64,000 bases of DNA from Coptis chinensis (lineage: Eukaryota > Streptophyta > Magnoliopsida > Ranunculales > Ranunculaceae), in the NCBI GenBank assembly GCA_015680905.1, contig CM027380.1, positions 35,208,001 through 35,272,000 on the forward strand, written 5' to 3'. The notes beneath the pieces are model-generated. The model saw only the letters and a list, made by a program, of their open reading frames with translations, had not been told where the DNA came from and did not search any database. The position numbers and the translations under genes are program-made. Of the stretch, positions 46,618 to 57,974 are shown piece after piece (position 1 is the stretch's first letter; each line of letters opens with the position of its first letter).

Positions 46618-46740
46618 TCAACTCATAAGGTCCCTAAACCACGCGCTGCTGGTAGAAGATGGAACATGAGAAAGAGATGGCTCCCGAGCTCCCGATGGGC
46701 CAGAGCCATCCGTCCTTCAGCGATGACGCTCATGCCTCAT
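46618..46740 (-). pseudogene. El-5 ORF-A, C-terminal end
   Basis: On minus it reads SREPSLSHVPSS-like sequence to SSAWFRDLMS and a stop at 46618-46620. El-7 ORF-A ends SSEWFRDLMS, which fixes this as the true C-terminus. The rest is at 55849-56918. Confidence 0.75.
46736..46740. repeat. El-7 target-site duplication, left copy
   Basis: CTCAT; the right copy at 55849-55853 is CTCAC, one base different. Confidence 0.75.
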
Positions 46741-47857
46741 TGATAAGAGCCTAAAACTGTAGTTTTAACCCCTTAATAATACTACTTTTAGACCAATTAT
46801 GCGAGTAATAAATAAGAGTTAATGATAATTATGTGCTTTTATGTATTTCAGGCATGGAACTCAATTATGTGCAGAAATGTGCCACTTTGGTGATATAAAG
46901 GAGCAAAGGGTTGGTTCCTAAGAAGTTTTGTGATAAAGGCCAAGATTCAAGGAGACAAAGCCTTTATGAAGCCCGGTCCAAAGCTAAAAAGTCAATACGG
47001 GCAGAAATAGTGCACAAGTGAGCAGAACTTCCCAAAACCATATCTTTGGACCCAGGCCTCGGATTTGAGCCTAGCTTACATCAAAACGACCGGCTCGGAA
47101 AGAGCTTAACAATGGTCCAAGCCTTGACCAAATCAGAGGAGTAAAAGTGGACAAAAAGTTTGCTGAAGTCAAAGCTAGCTGAAACGGGCTCTTTGGACTG
47201 AAGAAATTGGGCTTTGGGCTCGATTTTCCGGCTCAAAACATGAGACCTCAACCCATGCACGAAATTGTGGATCTGGTATCCTCCTTGACTTAAAACAAGA
47301 CTTAGCTCTTAAGAAAGAGGGAGTTAGAGAATCTAGAATAGGAAGTAGCCATTAAAATAGCTTGTAGATCTAGTTTTTCAATTAAATTAGTTAAATTAAT
47401 TAGTTTCATACATTGTTTTAGATTAATTCTTTGAATCATAGTTCTTCATTGATTAGATAAATAAAATAGTTATTTCTTGTTCATTTCGATTTTGTCATTT
47501 AAAATTGTTAGATCTAATTTCAGTTGTTGTTATTCAATTCTTAGTTATTAATTTAGAATTCAATTATTGTTTAGTTAAATTTAATAAACTTATAATCTTT
47601 ATATTACGTCTAGTTTTAATTCACATCATAGTATAATTCCCACCATTGCTCTCATTAGACTTTGAATAGATTAGTCAATCTAGGAAACTTGAATGCTAAA
47701 GAACTAAGAGTGGAACGAACTTTTTACTCCATTCTATTTCGATAGAATTGAGAGTATAGAAATCTTTGATAACAACGCGTAATTAAGTTTAGTTTCACTT
47801 GCGTTTTGAGTTTCATCGTTCATTTCGTAGATAAATTATTCAATTTTACGTTTATCA
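46741..47857 (+). repeat. El-7 5' LTR
   Basis: 1117 bases with normal ends. About 350 bases present in the El-3 LTR (equivalent of 18200-18540) are missing. The same gap is in the 3' LTR, so the deletion was present in the parent element. Confidence 0.92.
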
Positions 47858-47859
47858 AA

Positions 47860-48447
47860 TGGCGCCACTGCCATCTTAGTACTTTTTAGTATTATTTTCT
47901 TTAGAATTGATAGTTTTTCAAAGTTCCATAACCCACCTTGTTTGGATTCTCACTGTGGTTGTTTGTTTCAGCTTTGCAAGTTTCCACGAAAAATTACTTG
48001 GAGCGCACCTGCGCCCTGGGCAAGCCAAACTGGAGCACACCCTGCGCCCAAACGCCTGGAACTCCACCTTTTGGCTGAGCGCCACCTGCGCCCTACCAAG
48101 GCCAACTTGGAGCGCCACCTGCGCCCACACGCCTGGCATCCTAACTTTTGCTTGAGCGCGACCTGCGCCCTGCCTAGGCATATTCTGAGCGCACCTGTGC
48201 CCTCTGCTGAACTGCCCGATTTCCATAGGTTTGTTTCGAACTTCCATTTTTTTTTCAAAGTTTTCAGTGTTTTAACTTGTTATATACACTGAGTACGCGT
48301 AAACAAGATGCTATTCATAAGCGAAGCAAGGAGGCTTTCAGGTACTCTTTTCTTCCACACCTCGTATCTTCTGTTAGAGGTTCGTGCTAGCATATCAGGA
48401 TTGTTTGGAGTGTTGTTGTTTTGCATTAATATTGGTCTTAGCCTTGC
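47860..48447 (+). other. El-7 PBS and gag leader
   Basis: The PBS TGGCGCCACTGCCATC is at 47860-47875. The GC-rich repeat block at 48000-48215 (GAGCGCCACCTGCGCCC type) opens spurious ORFs on both strands. No gene. Confidence 0.85.
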
Positions 48448-50417
48448 ATGAGATTAAGGTCAGGCTGAAGAAAAACACCTAATATAATTAACCAACAATG
48501 TCAACAAACACGCCTTTCTAGTATACCACTCAGTTCACCTCTAACTAGCACAGCACACACCACACCTGAGATTATGGCTGAAGAAAGAGAGTCTCCTATC
48601 TCAGACTTTTACAAAGCCTTGAGCGATAGCCTGAAATCTTGTATCGCTCTATCAGACTCAGTGGGGGATTTCCGAATCCCCCCAAATATATTTAATTTGT
48701 TACCCATTTTTCATGGGTTAGACCATGAAAAACCTTATCAGCACATGCGTAGGATTGACCAAGTCCTTACTACTTTCCACCATCCTTCGGTTGGTGCTGA
48801 ACAAATTAAACTGAGGGTATTTCCCTTCACCTTAGCCGATAAGGCGGCGTCTTGGTTAATTGCCCAAGCGTCTAATTCTGTGGACTCGTGGGCTAAACTT
48901 GTTCAACTGTTTATGGAATATTTTTACCCACCACTAAAGACTGATGAAATTCTTTCCAAGATTCATTTCTTTCGACAGAATCCTCATGAATCATTTTCAG
49001 AGGCTTGGAATCGTTTCACCGACCTACTTATAGAGTATCCACACCATAACGTCGCGAAAGACATATTAGTTCATGCCTTTTCCAAAGGACTTCTACACCA
49101 CCATAAAGAAGTCATTGACATAATGAATGGGGGTAGTTTCTTAAGTAAAGGAGCCTCGGAGGCTTATAAATTTTTAGAAGATCAGACTAAGCGGAATAAT
49201 AATTGGAGGGGTAGTGATGATATCTCCCGTTCCGCTAGTTCTTCTACAACAGCTAAAGTCGCCGGTATGTTTGAGATGAAACCCGATCCAGAACTTAAAA
49301 ATTTAATCGAATCTCTAACTAAAAAGGTAGAGGCTATTTCTATCCAACAAAAACCAATCCCCATCATGAATATCAACTCCAACACATGTAATTTCTGTTT
49401 AAGTCCAGAGCACCCCGACTCCTATTGTCCTTCGTTTACGAACAACAAACATTACAACAAGATAACGTTTGCTCAATTAATAGTTATCCTATTCCTAACG
49501 CCCCTTGGAGACAACACCCCAACTTCAGTTGGAGAAATAATCAACAAGTAACAACTCCAGGATTTCATAATCAAAATGTTAGGCAAGCAAACAATTATAA
49601 CCAACCTCCACCACGATAAGGACAAGGTCAGGGTAATTATAATAATTATAACAATAATAATTATAATGCAAATTGAGGTATCGTTCCGGTTAATAATAAT
49701 AACTATCACAACCCACACATAAATAATCAACGTGACATAGTTCCTGTCACACAACCTATAGCTAACACTCTTCCACAACCGGATCATTTCGATACCTTTA
49801 TGCAATCTCAACAACAGATTTTGCTAGCCATCCAACTTTCCTTACAACAGCTAGCTCAAGAGAAAGTACAACCCAAAGGTGTGTTTCTAGGACAAGCGAT
49901 ACCTAATCCTAAAACACCAAACACAGCCTTTGAGGTGAACGGTAATACTAGTACAGAAAATGTAAACGTAGGTGAGCTAAATGCCATCACCACTTTCCGT
50001 TCAGGTAGAGTGGTTGACAACAATGTAACTATGCCTATAGTTACCCCACAAGTAGTCCCTACACAGGAGATTGAACTAGATACTGAAATGGAAACTGAAG
50101 AGCCTACCCCTGTAGAGGTACAAGTTAAACTACAACCTAAGAAACAAAAAGCAAAGGTTAGACATCCAGTTGAACCATATGCTAAGCATAGAGAGACACC
50201 ACTGTTTCCCCAGAAATTAGCTATGTTAAATAGAGATACAAACTTTGACGAGATTAGGGAAGTATTCAAGAATCTAACGATTAACCTACCCTTTCTCGAA
50301 GCAATTAAAAATTACCTCACCACGCTAAGTTTCTTAAGGAGTTGTGCACTACTAGGGCGTATGACAAATATTCCTAAAGACGCCTTTCTAACTGAACAAT
50401 TTCCAACTTTAACATAA
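48448..50417 (+). pseudogene. El-7 gag and linker
   Basis: It starts at ATG 48448 with MRLRSG, then an immediate in-frame TGA. The frame is open from 48574 (MAEERESPISDFYK) through the capsid to the zinc knuckle CNFCLSPEHPDSYC (~49390). A 1-base loss at ~49430 shifts the frame. TAA/TGA codons interrupt the Asn-rich tail (49616, 49674), and a long open linker follows (49800-50417) with NTSTENVNVGELNAITT. The product cannot be made in one piece. Confidence 0.9.
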
Positions 50418-50786
50418 CATAATGGAATTGTGAAGTACAAGGACCCTGGTCGTCCTACTGTACAATGCACCTTAGGAGATTCTCACACGACCACCGCTTT
50501 ATTAGACCTGTAGGCAAGTGTCAACTTACTCCCGTATTATTTATACAAACAAATAGGTCTACAAGAGATGCAACCTACTCAAATGATGTTGCATCTAGTG
50601 GATAGGTCTATTAAGTATTCTAAGGGTGTGGTTGAAAACATGCTAGTTAAGGTCCATGATTTCTACTATCCTGCTGATTTTGTTATCCTTGATACAGAAG
50701 TCGTTAATGACTCTGTTTTGATCATCTTAGGGTGTCCATTTTTGGCAACTGCAAACGTGCGTATATTTTCTTCAAACCGCCATTAA
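50418..50786 (+). pseudogene. El-7 protease fragment
   Basis: The active-site loop keeps the Asp, but the next-but-one codon is TAG (LDL*ASV, ~50503-50520). YYLYKQIGL and FVILDTEVVNDSV follow. It ends at LATAN (~50760), where it is fused to sequence upstream of ORF-A. Confidence 0.85.
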
Positions 50787-51059
50787 CAAAAAATTAAAAA
50801 AGCTTCAAACTTAAAATAAAAATAGAAATAAAGATAAAACCTAAATACAACCACGCCCCAAGTTTAAACCCACCCCAAATCTCCTCCTACCTACACCCAC
50901 CACCACCTCCACCGATTTCAACAACCAAAAACCACCAAAATTTCAGAAATTTCGAACTACCACCACCACCACCGCGCCTCCTGCCAATATTTTTAGTTAG
51001 AGTGTTTTAAAACAAGTCTCCCTACCTTATTCCAACCAACAAAACTTATCAAAACTCCA
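50787..51059 (+). other. El-7 leader of ORF-A
   Basis: A/C-rich with CCACCACC runs, matching the strand-reversed El-6 39430-39720 and El-5 56920-57180. No gene. Confidence 0.6.
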
Positions 51060-52190
51060 ATGGCTAAAAGACGTCGAATATTGTCGGAGCACGCTTTTAC
51101 TGCTGACCACTTCGCGCCGTTTTACGGTGATGAGATGGTTAGGAGAAACTGGAGTGGTTTGTGGTACTCGATAGACAATTTTTACAATGAAGATTTGGTC
51201 CGAGAGTTTTATAGGACAATGGAGTTGAATGGGAATCGAATTTTTGTTAAGGTGGCTGGGCGGAGGAGAGAGGTTACTACTGGGTTGTTGGCTGAGATTT
51301 TAGGCATTCCACCTAGAAATCATCTCGATGCCACATTACAGGATTCCCAGTTTACTGCTGTAGAACCTTTGATGAACGCGATTGTTGCGGAAGGGAACTA
51401 CAATGCGAGTCGCATTGTCTTCGCCAGTCGTCTCTCCGAGCCAACCAACTAGCTGTAGCTCAGTGGATTGGTAGGAATGTCATAGGGAAGGAGAATGTCA
51501 GTGATATCGGTCTGAACTACCATCACGTTCTATGGATACTCCAGGAGCAGAAGTATGAGTTCTGTATTTTGGAGTTTTTGTGTAACATGATTATGGGAGT
51601 TGGAAATAGTATTGCACCTCTCCCTGTTTTGATAACGAAGATCATGATAACCTTGAGAGCGACTCCGAGGTCTAATAGGATTTGCCTAAAGGAGCACCGA
51701 AATCATCATATTTATATGGAGTGTATCCAGAGAGTTTGGAGGTTGCTTGAAGAGAGGGTAGTCGAAGAGACTGACTCGGAGGATGAGGATGACACGACAT
51801 GTTTTGATGCCGATGCCTTGGAGAGGTGTAGGTCGGATGTAGAACACATGGCTGTGATTCACCGTGGCATGCGTTCTCTCAATACGATTTGTGAAGACCT
51901 CCAAACTCAGCAGCCTACCATGCATCATAACTTCGAGACTCGTTCCCTGTGCGAGGATGAGCGGTGGGAACAAACGAAGGCCGAGATGGAAGCTCAGCGC
52001 CAGTTCCGAGATGACATGCTTGCACGCTTCCCACCCCAGGGTGGTTCTTATTCGTAGGAGCAGTCTGTGAGGCACAAGCATAGTCGCCGCAAGACGGATG
52101 TCTCTGGCCCATCGAAAGCCCAAGGGCCATCTGCTTCTCGAGGGTATTCCACTACTAGCAGCGAGTGGTTTAGGGATCTAATGAGTTGAT
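51060..52190 (+). pseudogene. El-7 ORF-A
   Basis: It starts MAKRRRILSEHAFTADHFAPF, the start shared with El-6 and, with a stop, El-5. Blocks: NEDLVREFYRTMELNGNRIFV, GLLAEILGIPPRNHLDATLQ, QLAVAQWIGRNVIGKENV, FCILEFLCNMIMGVGNSIAPL, TDSEDEDDTTCFDADALERC, a helical Gln/Glu-rich stretch, RFPPQGG and the C-terminal SSEWFRDLMS at ~52160-52187. It is broken by one frameshift (~51410-51450) and one TAG (52055). It would be about 375 residues. Unknown function. Confidence 0.72.
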
Positions 52191-53122
52191 TTGTTTTATT
52201 GTATTTGTTTTTATTTAGTACGGATGTAAAAAGATTAGTTCAGTAATTAAATTTGAATTTGGGTGTCGTATGTTATTTGGAATTCAATTTTAATATAAGT
52301 TGGTTAATTTTGAATTATGCGTTGTTCTTATCATTAATCCCACCATCCCGAATTGTTTGGGGGTGGTATTATTTAGCCTAACATAATTCGTTATATGATC
52401 ATCTATTTTCAGAAGTTGTTTTGGAGTGCGGGTTGAGAATATTGCCGATATGGGCATCGCAATAAATAGATATTGTGTTAGGATGAAATCTCGATAAATT
52501 AGGTAGTATCTAACCTAAATTCTACCTAAAAGATATTAGGTTTGTTTTGGAATAGAGAATACGGGTTGTTTCCGTTTTCGGTTTTAGAAATTTTATTATT
52601 TTCGGCAATTGCCTTAAAACTTTTTGGGTAGCTTCCCGATTCGTTTTAGCAACTTAAATCCTATAAAAACTGCATTCATTCTACACTCACAACCCTACCT
52701 ACATCTCACATTCATCTCTCACGTTTCATTCCCACTTTACCTTATTTTTCCTTTGCACTTTGGCCTCACAGCTCCCCGAGTGCACCTGCGCCCCAGTGGA
52801 GCGCCACCTGCTCCCTCAGCATTGTCAGAGGAATTCTACCCTGAGCGTGACCTGCGTCCTCTCCAGCACAAACCTGAGCGCCACCTGCGCCCAAAACACT
52901 GGAATTCCAGTTTTCATCCCGCACCCCGCGCCCATCCCAGGCTAAAAGTGAGCGCACCCTGAGCCCAAGTGCCTGGAATTCGAAACTCAACAAAGCGCAC
53001 CCGCGCCCATCCCAGGCATACCTTGAGCGCACCTGCGCCCTGACCCCTGTGGGCACCAAAAATTTCAAGTTTTACGAGGGTTGTTTCGGGATAGTTGCAG
53101 CTGTTCTAGAGAGTAGTTTTGT
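52191..53122 (+). other. El-7 leader of ORF-B
   Basis: PPT-like TTTGGGGGTGG (~52358), TATAAAA (52662-52668), CTGCATTCATTCTACACTC and a GC-rich repeat block (52785-53050). No gene; ORFs in the GC block are repeat artefacts. Confidence 0.6.
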
Positions 53123-54050
53123 GATGACTTCTCCTATAGTAATCTGAGGAGCAGTCTTTTCGAACACTTGTTGGGGGAGCGCGAGTCTTATGGACATTGG
53201 TTCCGCGAGAGGATCACGCAGTTCGGATGGAGGCATCTTTCTGGTAAGTGAAGACGACTTGTATTCACCTAAGCTTACTGAATTTTTCTACAATAATGTT
53301 ATGTTCTATTGTAACCAGGATGGAGAACAATAATTCTCCGTCATGGTTGATGACACACCCCTAGAATTCAATAAGTATGTGGTAGCATTAGTTTCGGGAA
53401 TACCAATACCTGATCCTATTCACACGTGGGGATATATGACCGATAATTCATACCTCTATGACTATACATATTTCCATAAGTATTATGGGGGAGGGGTATT
53501 TCGTATAATGGACCAAGGGCATTACAACATAGCCCTTGGTAGCCTGTCCCTAAATGTAGGCACCACCATGTCATTCATCCTCATGGATATTCTAGGGGAG
53601 TTTCAGTTTACTTCTGCAAATAGTACCGCTAGTGACGTTTTCCTTGATTTAGCTGAGGGACGTCACCGATATGACATTCCCCGAGTATTAGTGGTTAGTC
53701 TTAAGAGAGCCCAAAGTATGCGCCATAAATATCTTCTTATGCATGTTTTGGTTTGCCGCATCCTGCGCAGTTGCCTACCAGAATTATGTACCTCGTTCAC
53801 GGATTGGAAAAGGGTTGAAGTCATGAGACCCACCAATTGGGTGGCTCACTCATTTCAAGTAATGACTTGGCCGGGATGGCAGGTGCAACCTCATTTGGTT
53901 GCTCCTTACACCCTATCAGACATAGTAACACTAGATAGGTTATCATAAGTTGACGACACACGGCGGCGGGCTTGGCAAGTTATCATGGTATGGCAAGATG
54001 CGAAAGAACCTCATCTCTTTGAAGAGGGAAATGAGGAGGACAATGTTTAA
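53123..54050 (+). pseudogene. El-7 ORF-B
   Basis: The MTSP start at 53123 is followed at once by a stop. The main body 53343-53948 is open: MVDDTPLEFNKYVVALVSGI, FRIMDQGHYNIALGSLSLNV, RAQSMRHKYLLMHVLVCRIL, VMRPTNWVAHSF and WPGWQVQPHLVAPYT. After a TAA the acidic end (EEGNEEDNV) closes at 54048-54050. It is more diverged than the El-3/El-5/El-6 copies, yet the same blocks remain. Confidence 0.72.
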
Positions 54051-55295
54051 ATGAGAGTACATGTAAGTGTTAGTTTCAGTAAGTGTCTGCTTATGTCCCA
54101 AGCAATCAATTTCTCATTAACCCCATAACGGGTCGAACTCTTATAGAGTTGCGTTAGTTTTTCTTTTATATATTAGTATGTTATATCCTTGTTTTGAAGA
54201 TGTTCTGGAATTTTACGCGTTTCAATGGTATTTTCCTACCGTCTTTATTTAAAATACTTTGAGGACAAAGCATGCTTCTTGTTTGGGGGATAGAAACACG
54301 TGTAATTAAGACATCTGTTAGGATATAGATATGTATAATATGCACTTGTTTTCTAGCTAAAAAATTCAAAAATTTTAAAATTTTAAATAAAAAGTATGCT
54401 ATACACTTAGGAACATTGGTATTGTTTTCTTTCTCTATGCTCTCAATAATCTAGAAGTCTCATGTAGCTTTTGCATTAGAATAGTTTTTATAAACTTAGG
54501 CTAATATGTAGGTAATAATCCTTGCATCTATCTATAAATATGTTAAATGAGTATCTATGATTGTTGGCAGTAAGTTTCTAAAATCTAGGCTAGAGTTCTT
54601 ATTTTACAAATCCTGTGAGAATATAGCCTAAAACCTTATATGAGTGATACATTTGAGAAATGACACAAGGGAGAAGTAAAATCCGGATAGAGAAATCGCA
54701 CGTCCACTTGCTAGATCACTATACCATATCTTAAGCGAGAATTTAGGCCTTCTTTGGATCGATATAGCCAGAAATTCCAACCTATGAATTATTTTCTGCT
54801 AGTCGCACCTCTGAGCCTTTCTTTAGCCTTTCATAAACCACAAATCCTTTACCCTGTTACAAAACAAAACAAAATAAAAAATCAACCTACCCAATTCTTT
54901 GAATAAGTTTGAGAATAGAGATGAAGAATAGAAAAGAGAATAACCTTTGAAATCAAGAATTCGTTAGTCGCTTTAGAAGAGAAAAGTAAGTTTCCATCCA
55001 AATAAAAAAAATATATAAAAGAAAAAAATAATAATAAAGAGTTAGAACTCCAAAAATAGAATCAAGGAGTCAAAAGCCAAAAAAAAGAAAAAAAAATATA
55101 TGTGGCTAAGGATGGAAACAAAGTGTAAAAGCAAAAGTAAAGAATAAGGTTTTTCTAGTTACATAATATGAAGACTCTATTATCTCAGACTTGTTCTTTT
55201 AGAATATCCATTTCCTTCCTTTTTAAAACCATCTCCTAATCCCCGCAATACCTAATAAAGACCTCTAGCTCAATTATGAATATGTTAGTGTGATA
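54051..55295 (+). other. El-7 3' noncoding region, cut short
   Basis: No gene. It is colinear with El-3 25007 to about 26240, then jumps into the LTR at about 55295. The true PPT is lost. Confidence 0.75.
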
Positions 55296-55848
55296 GTAGG
55301 GAGTTAGAGAATCTAGAATAGGAAGTAGCCATTAAAATAGCTCGTAGATCTAGTTTTTGAATTAAATTAGTTAAATTAATTAGTTTCATACATTGTTTTA
55401 GATTAATTCTTTGAATCATAGTTCTTCATTGATTAGATAAATAAAATAGTTATTTCTTGTTCATTTCAATTTTGTCATTTAAAATTGTTAGATCTAACTT
55501 CAGTTGTTGTTATTCAATTCTTAGTTATTAATTTAGAATTCAATTATTGTTTAGTTAAATTTAATAAAGTTATAATCTTTATATTACGTCTAGTTTTAAT
55601 TTACATCATAGTATAATTCCCACCATTGCTCTCATTAGACTTTGAATAGACTTTGAATAGATTAGACAATCTAGGAAACTTGAATGCTAAAGAACTAAGA
55701 GTGGAACGAACTTTTTACTCCACTCTATTTCGATAGAATTGAGAGTATAGAAATCTTTGATAGCAACGCGTAATTAAGTTTAGTTTCACTTGCGTTTTGA
55801 GTTTCATCGTTCATTTCATAGGTAAATTATTCAATTTTACGTTTATCA
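55296..55848 (+). repeat. El-7 3' LTR, truncated
   Basis: It matches 47325-47857 and ends TTTATCA. An 11-base direct duplication (AGACTTTGAAT twice, near 55640) is unique to this copy. The first ~585 bases of the LTR are missing. Confidence 0.88.
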
Positions 55849-56918
55849 CTCACAGATGCCTCCTCAGTAGAAGTACCCCCGTGGGGTGGGAAGCGTTCAA
55901 GCATATCTTCTCGGAACTTTCGCTGAGCTTCCATCTAGGCCTTCATCTCTATATACTGCGCAACCTGGCGCTGGAGTATAGTCTCCATGTTATACTGGAT
56001 ATCCGCTTGACTCTTGTCTAGCACTTCAAAACTCGTCTGAAGGGTCTTTTGCTTATTTTGAATTATAATCTGCCTATCCCGTACATCTTCACAAATACCA
56101 TAAACGCAACGCAAGCTAGTATGAAGTACTTAAATGCGTTCTAAATTAGAAGTATAGCTATCCAAGGCATTTTCATCCAAACATGTCATATCCTCCATTT
56201 CATCATCCGAATCAACCACCCTATCCTCCGGCAACGTCCAAGTCTTTTGGATACACTCTGTATAAATAATTGTATTTGAATGCAATTTTATCATAATACG
56301 AACAAATTTTGTGACATCTCTAAAAGACAGCATGATGTTAGTGATAAATATCGGAAGAGGCGCAACAGTCTTTCCAACGCCTCTAATCATACTTAAAATA
56401 AACTCGAGGTTGCAGAAATTATACCTCTGCCCCTACAATATCTAGAGAACGTGCAGACATGTCAGACTGATGTCGTTGACTTTGTCCTTCCCGATGACGT
56501 TCTTACCAAACCACTGAGCTACATCCAACTGGTTGGTTCGCAGAGACGACTGTCGAACACAATGAGAATTCGGATTGTACTAACCCTCCATGACAGTGTC
56601 TTCCATCAATGCAGGAACTCCAGTATACTGTGATTCCTGCAAGGTGGCCTCGAGGTGGCGTTCAGGAGTAATGCCTAAAATCTCAACCAACAACTCTCCC
56701 GATACTTCTCTCCTCGTCCCAGCCACCTTTACAAAAAATTTCTGACCTTCCAACTCCCTTTTCTTGTAGAATTGTTTGACCAAATCGGAGTGGTAGAAAT
56801 CATCTATCGAATACCAAAACCTATTCCAATCCCTCCTAATCATCTCGTCATGAAAAAATTGCGTAAAGTAGGCGGTAAGAAAAGCTTGTTCCAACAAAAT
56901 TCGTCATCTTAGAGCCAT
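55849..56918 (-). pseudogene. El-5 ORF-A, N-terminal and central part
   Basis: It starts at 56918 (MALR then a stop, RILLEQAF). Blocks match El-6 and El-7: WNRFWYSIDDFYHSDLVKQFY, LLVEILGITPERHLEATLQ, CVRQSSLRTNQLDVAQWFG, FILSMIRGVGKTVAPL, MTCLDENALDSY and RFPPHGGTS. Stops lie near 56577, 56440 and 56127. El-7 cuts it at 55849; the C-terminus is 46618-46740. Confidence 0.75.
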
Positions 56919-57974
56919 TGGAGTTTTGAAAGGATTTGTGGGTTTGAATAAGGTGTAGGAGGTGAGTTTGAAGCAAACTCAACAAAAACAATGGGAGGTG
57001 GCGCGGTGGTGGTTTAAATTTGTGTGGATTTTGTGATGTTTTGGTGGTGGGAAAAGATGGAAATGGTGTGGGACAGATTGTGGAGAAGATTTGGAGTGGG
57101 TTTGAACTTTGGGCGGGGGTGTATTTAGGTTTTTTTTTTTTTTTTTATTTATTTATTTATTTATTTATTAGGGTTTAAGGTTTTAAAGCTTTAATGGCGG
57201 AAGTGAGAAGGAACTCTCGCGATCTGTTTTGGTTTGAAGGAAGGGGACACACGTGCGTGGCACGTGCATGCCACATTTGGGCCCAAACCCAATTTGATTT
57301 TCAAAATTTGTCGATTTTTCGTGCAACTTCAAACTAAAATTGCCGCTTCTTTACTGGTCCGATTTTTGCGAATGAGATATGAAAACGATCAGGAGAGAAT
57401 TTCCAATCTAATGATCCATAAAATACTCTATTCCAACCGTGGGTGACATATAAGAAGATGAAAAATGCCTCAAAGTTCGTGCGTGATGTAAGTTATGCGT
57501 ACGAATGAAATCTAAATTCATAGATAATGTCAACCTAAATTGAAATACTATTTAACGGCATAAGTACAAAAAAATGGAATTCTTAGCAATCACGAACGGA
57601 AAAACGAAGACCCCACGCCCAGACAAATTTTAGACAACAGAGTGTAGAAAATTTGTTTTAAATGTGGGTCTTTAAAGTCAGATTCTCGAGACTTCCTAAA
57701 TTACTATTTTTATGGTTTTAATTTTAATTTTAATTTTTTTATGAAAAAGATTTAATATAGAAAAACAATAAAGCAATAAATGCATAATTCACACCATAGA
57801 AGAACATGACTCAAAAACTGAGAAAACATGCAAGAGTGGAAAACGTGAATTATGTTGAACGTGGACTTAGGATCCAGTACTTACAGCCACACACTCTATA
57901 GGGAGGGCCCGGTTACCTGAATGGTGCACTTACCAATATATGGAAATGAAAGGAAGTACACTAACCAACAAAGG
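56919..57974 (-). other. El-5 region between integrase and ORF-A
   Basis: No gene. It includes a simple repeat (T)n(ATTT)n at 57129-57170, a PPT-like tract near 57610-57620, and the conserved post-pol block (57800-57945) with GTAAGT on minus at 57928-57933. Confidence 0.7.
57129..57170. repeat. Poly-T and ATTT microsatellite
   Basis: About 18 T, then six TTTA units. It is a simple repeat with no sign of function. Confidence 0.9.

Larger units (their letters stand above)
46741..55848 (+). mobile_element. El-7: RT-less Athila-like element with deleted 3' LTR half
   Basis: 9108 bases: 5' LTR, PBS, gag, part of PR, ORF-A, ORF-B, 3' region and a truncated 3' LTR. PR breaks off at about 50765 directly into the sequence before ORF-A, so RT, RH, IN and the El-3/El-6 module are all absent. 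The PPT and first half of the 3' LTR are deleted. By eye only about four differences separate ~215 bases of the shared LTR part, so insertion was recent; the 3' deletion came later. Confidence 0.92.

Noticed and set aside
47907..48292. Four overlapping ORFs on both strands
   Set aside because: They are artefacts of the GC-rich leader repeat, which lacks stops in many frames. The same holds for 52624-53068.
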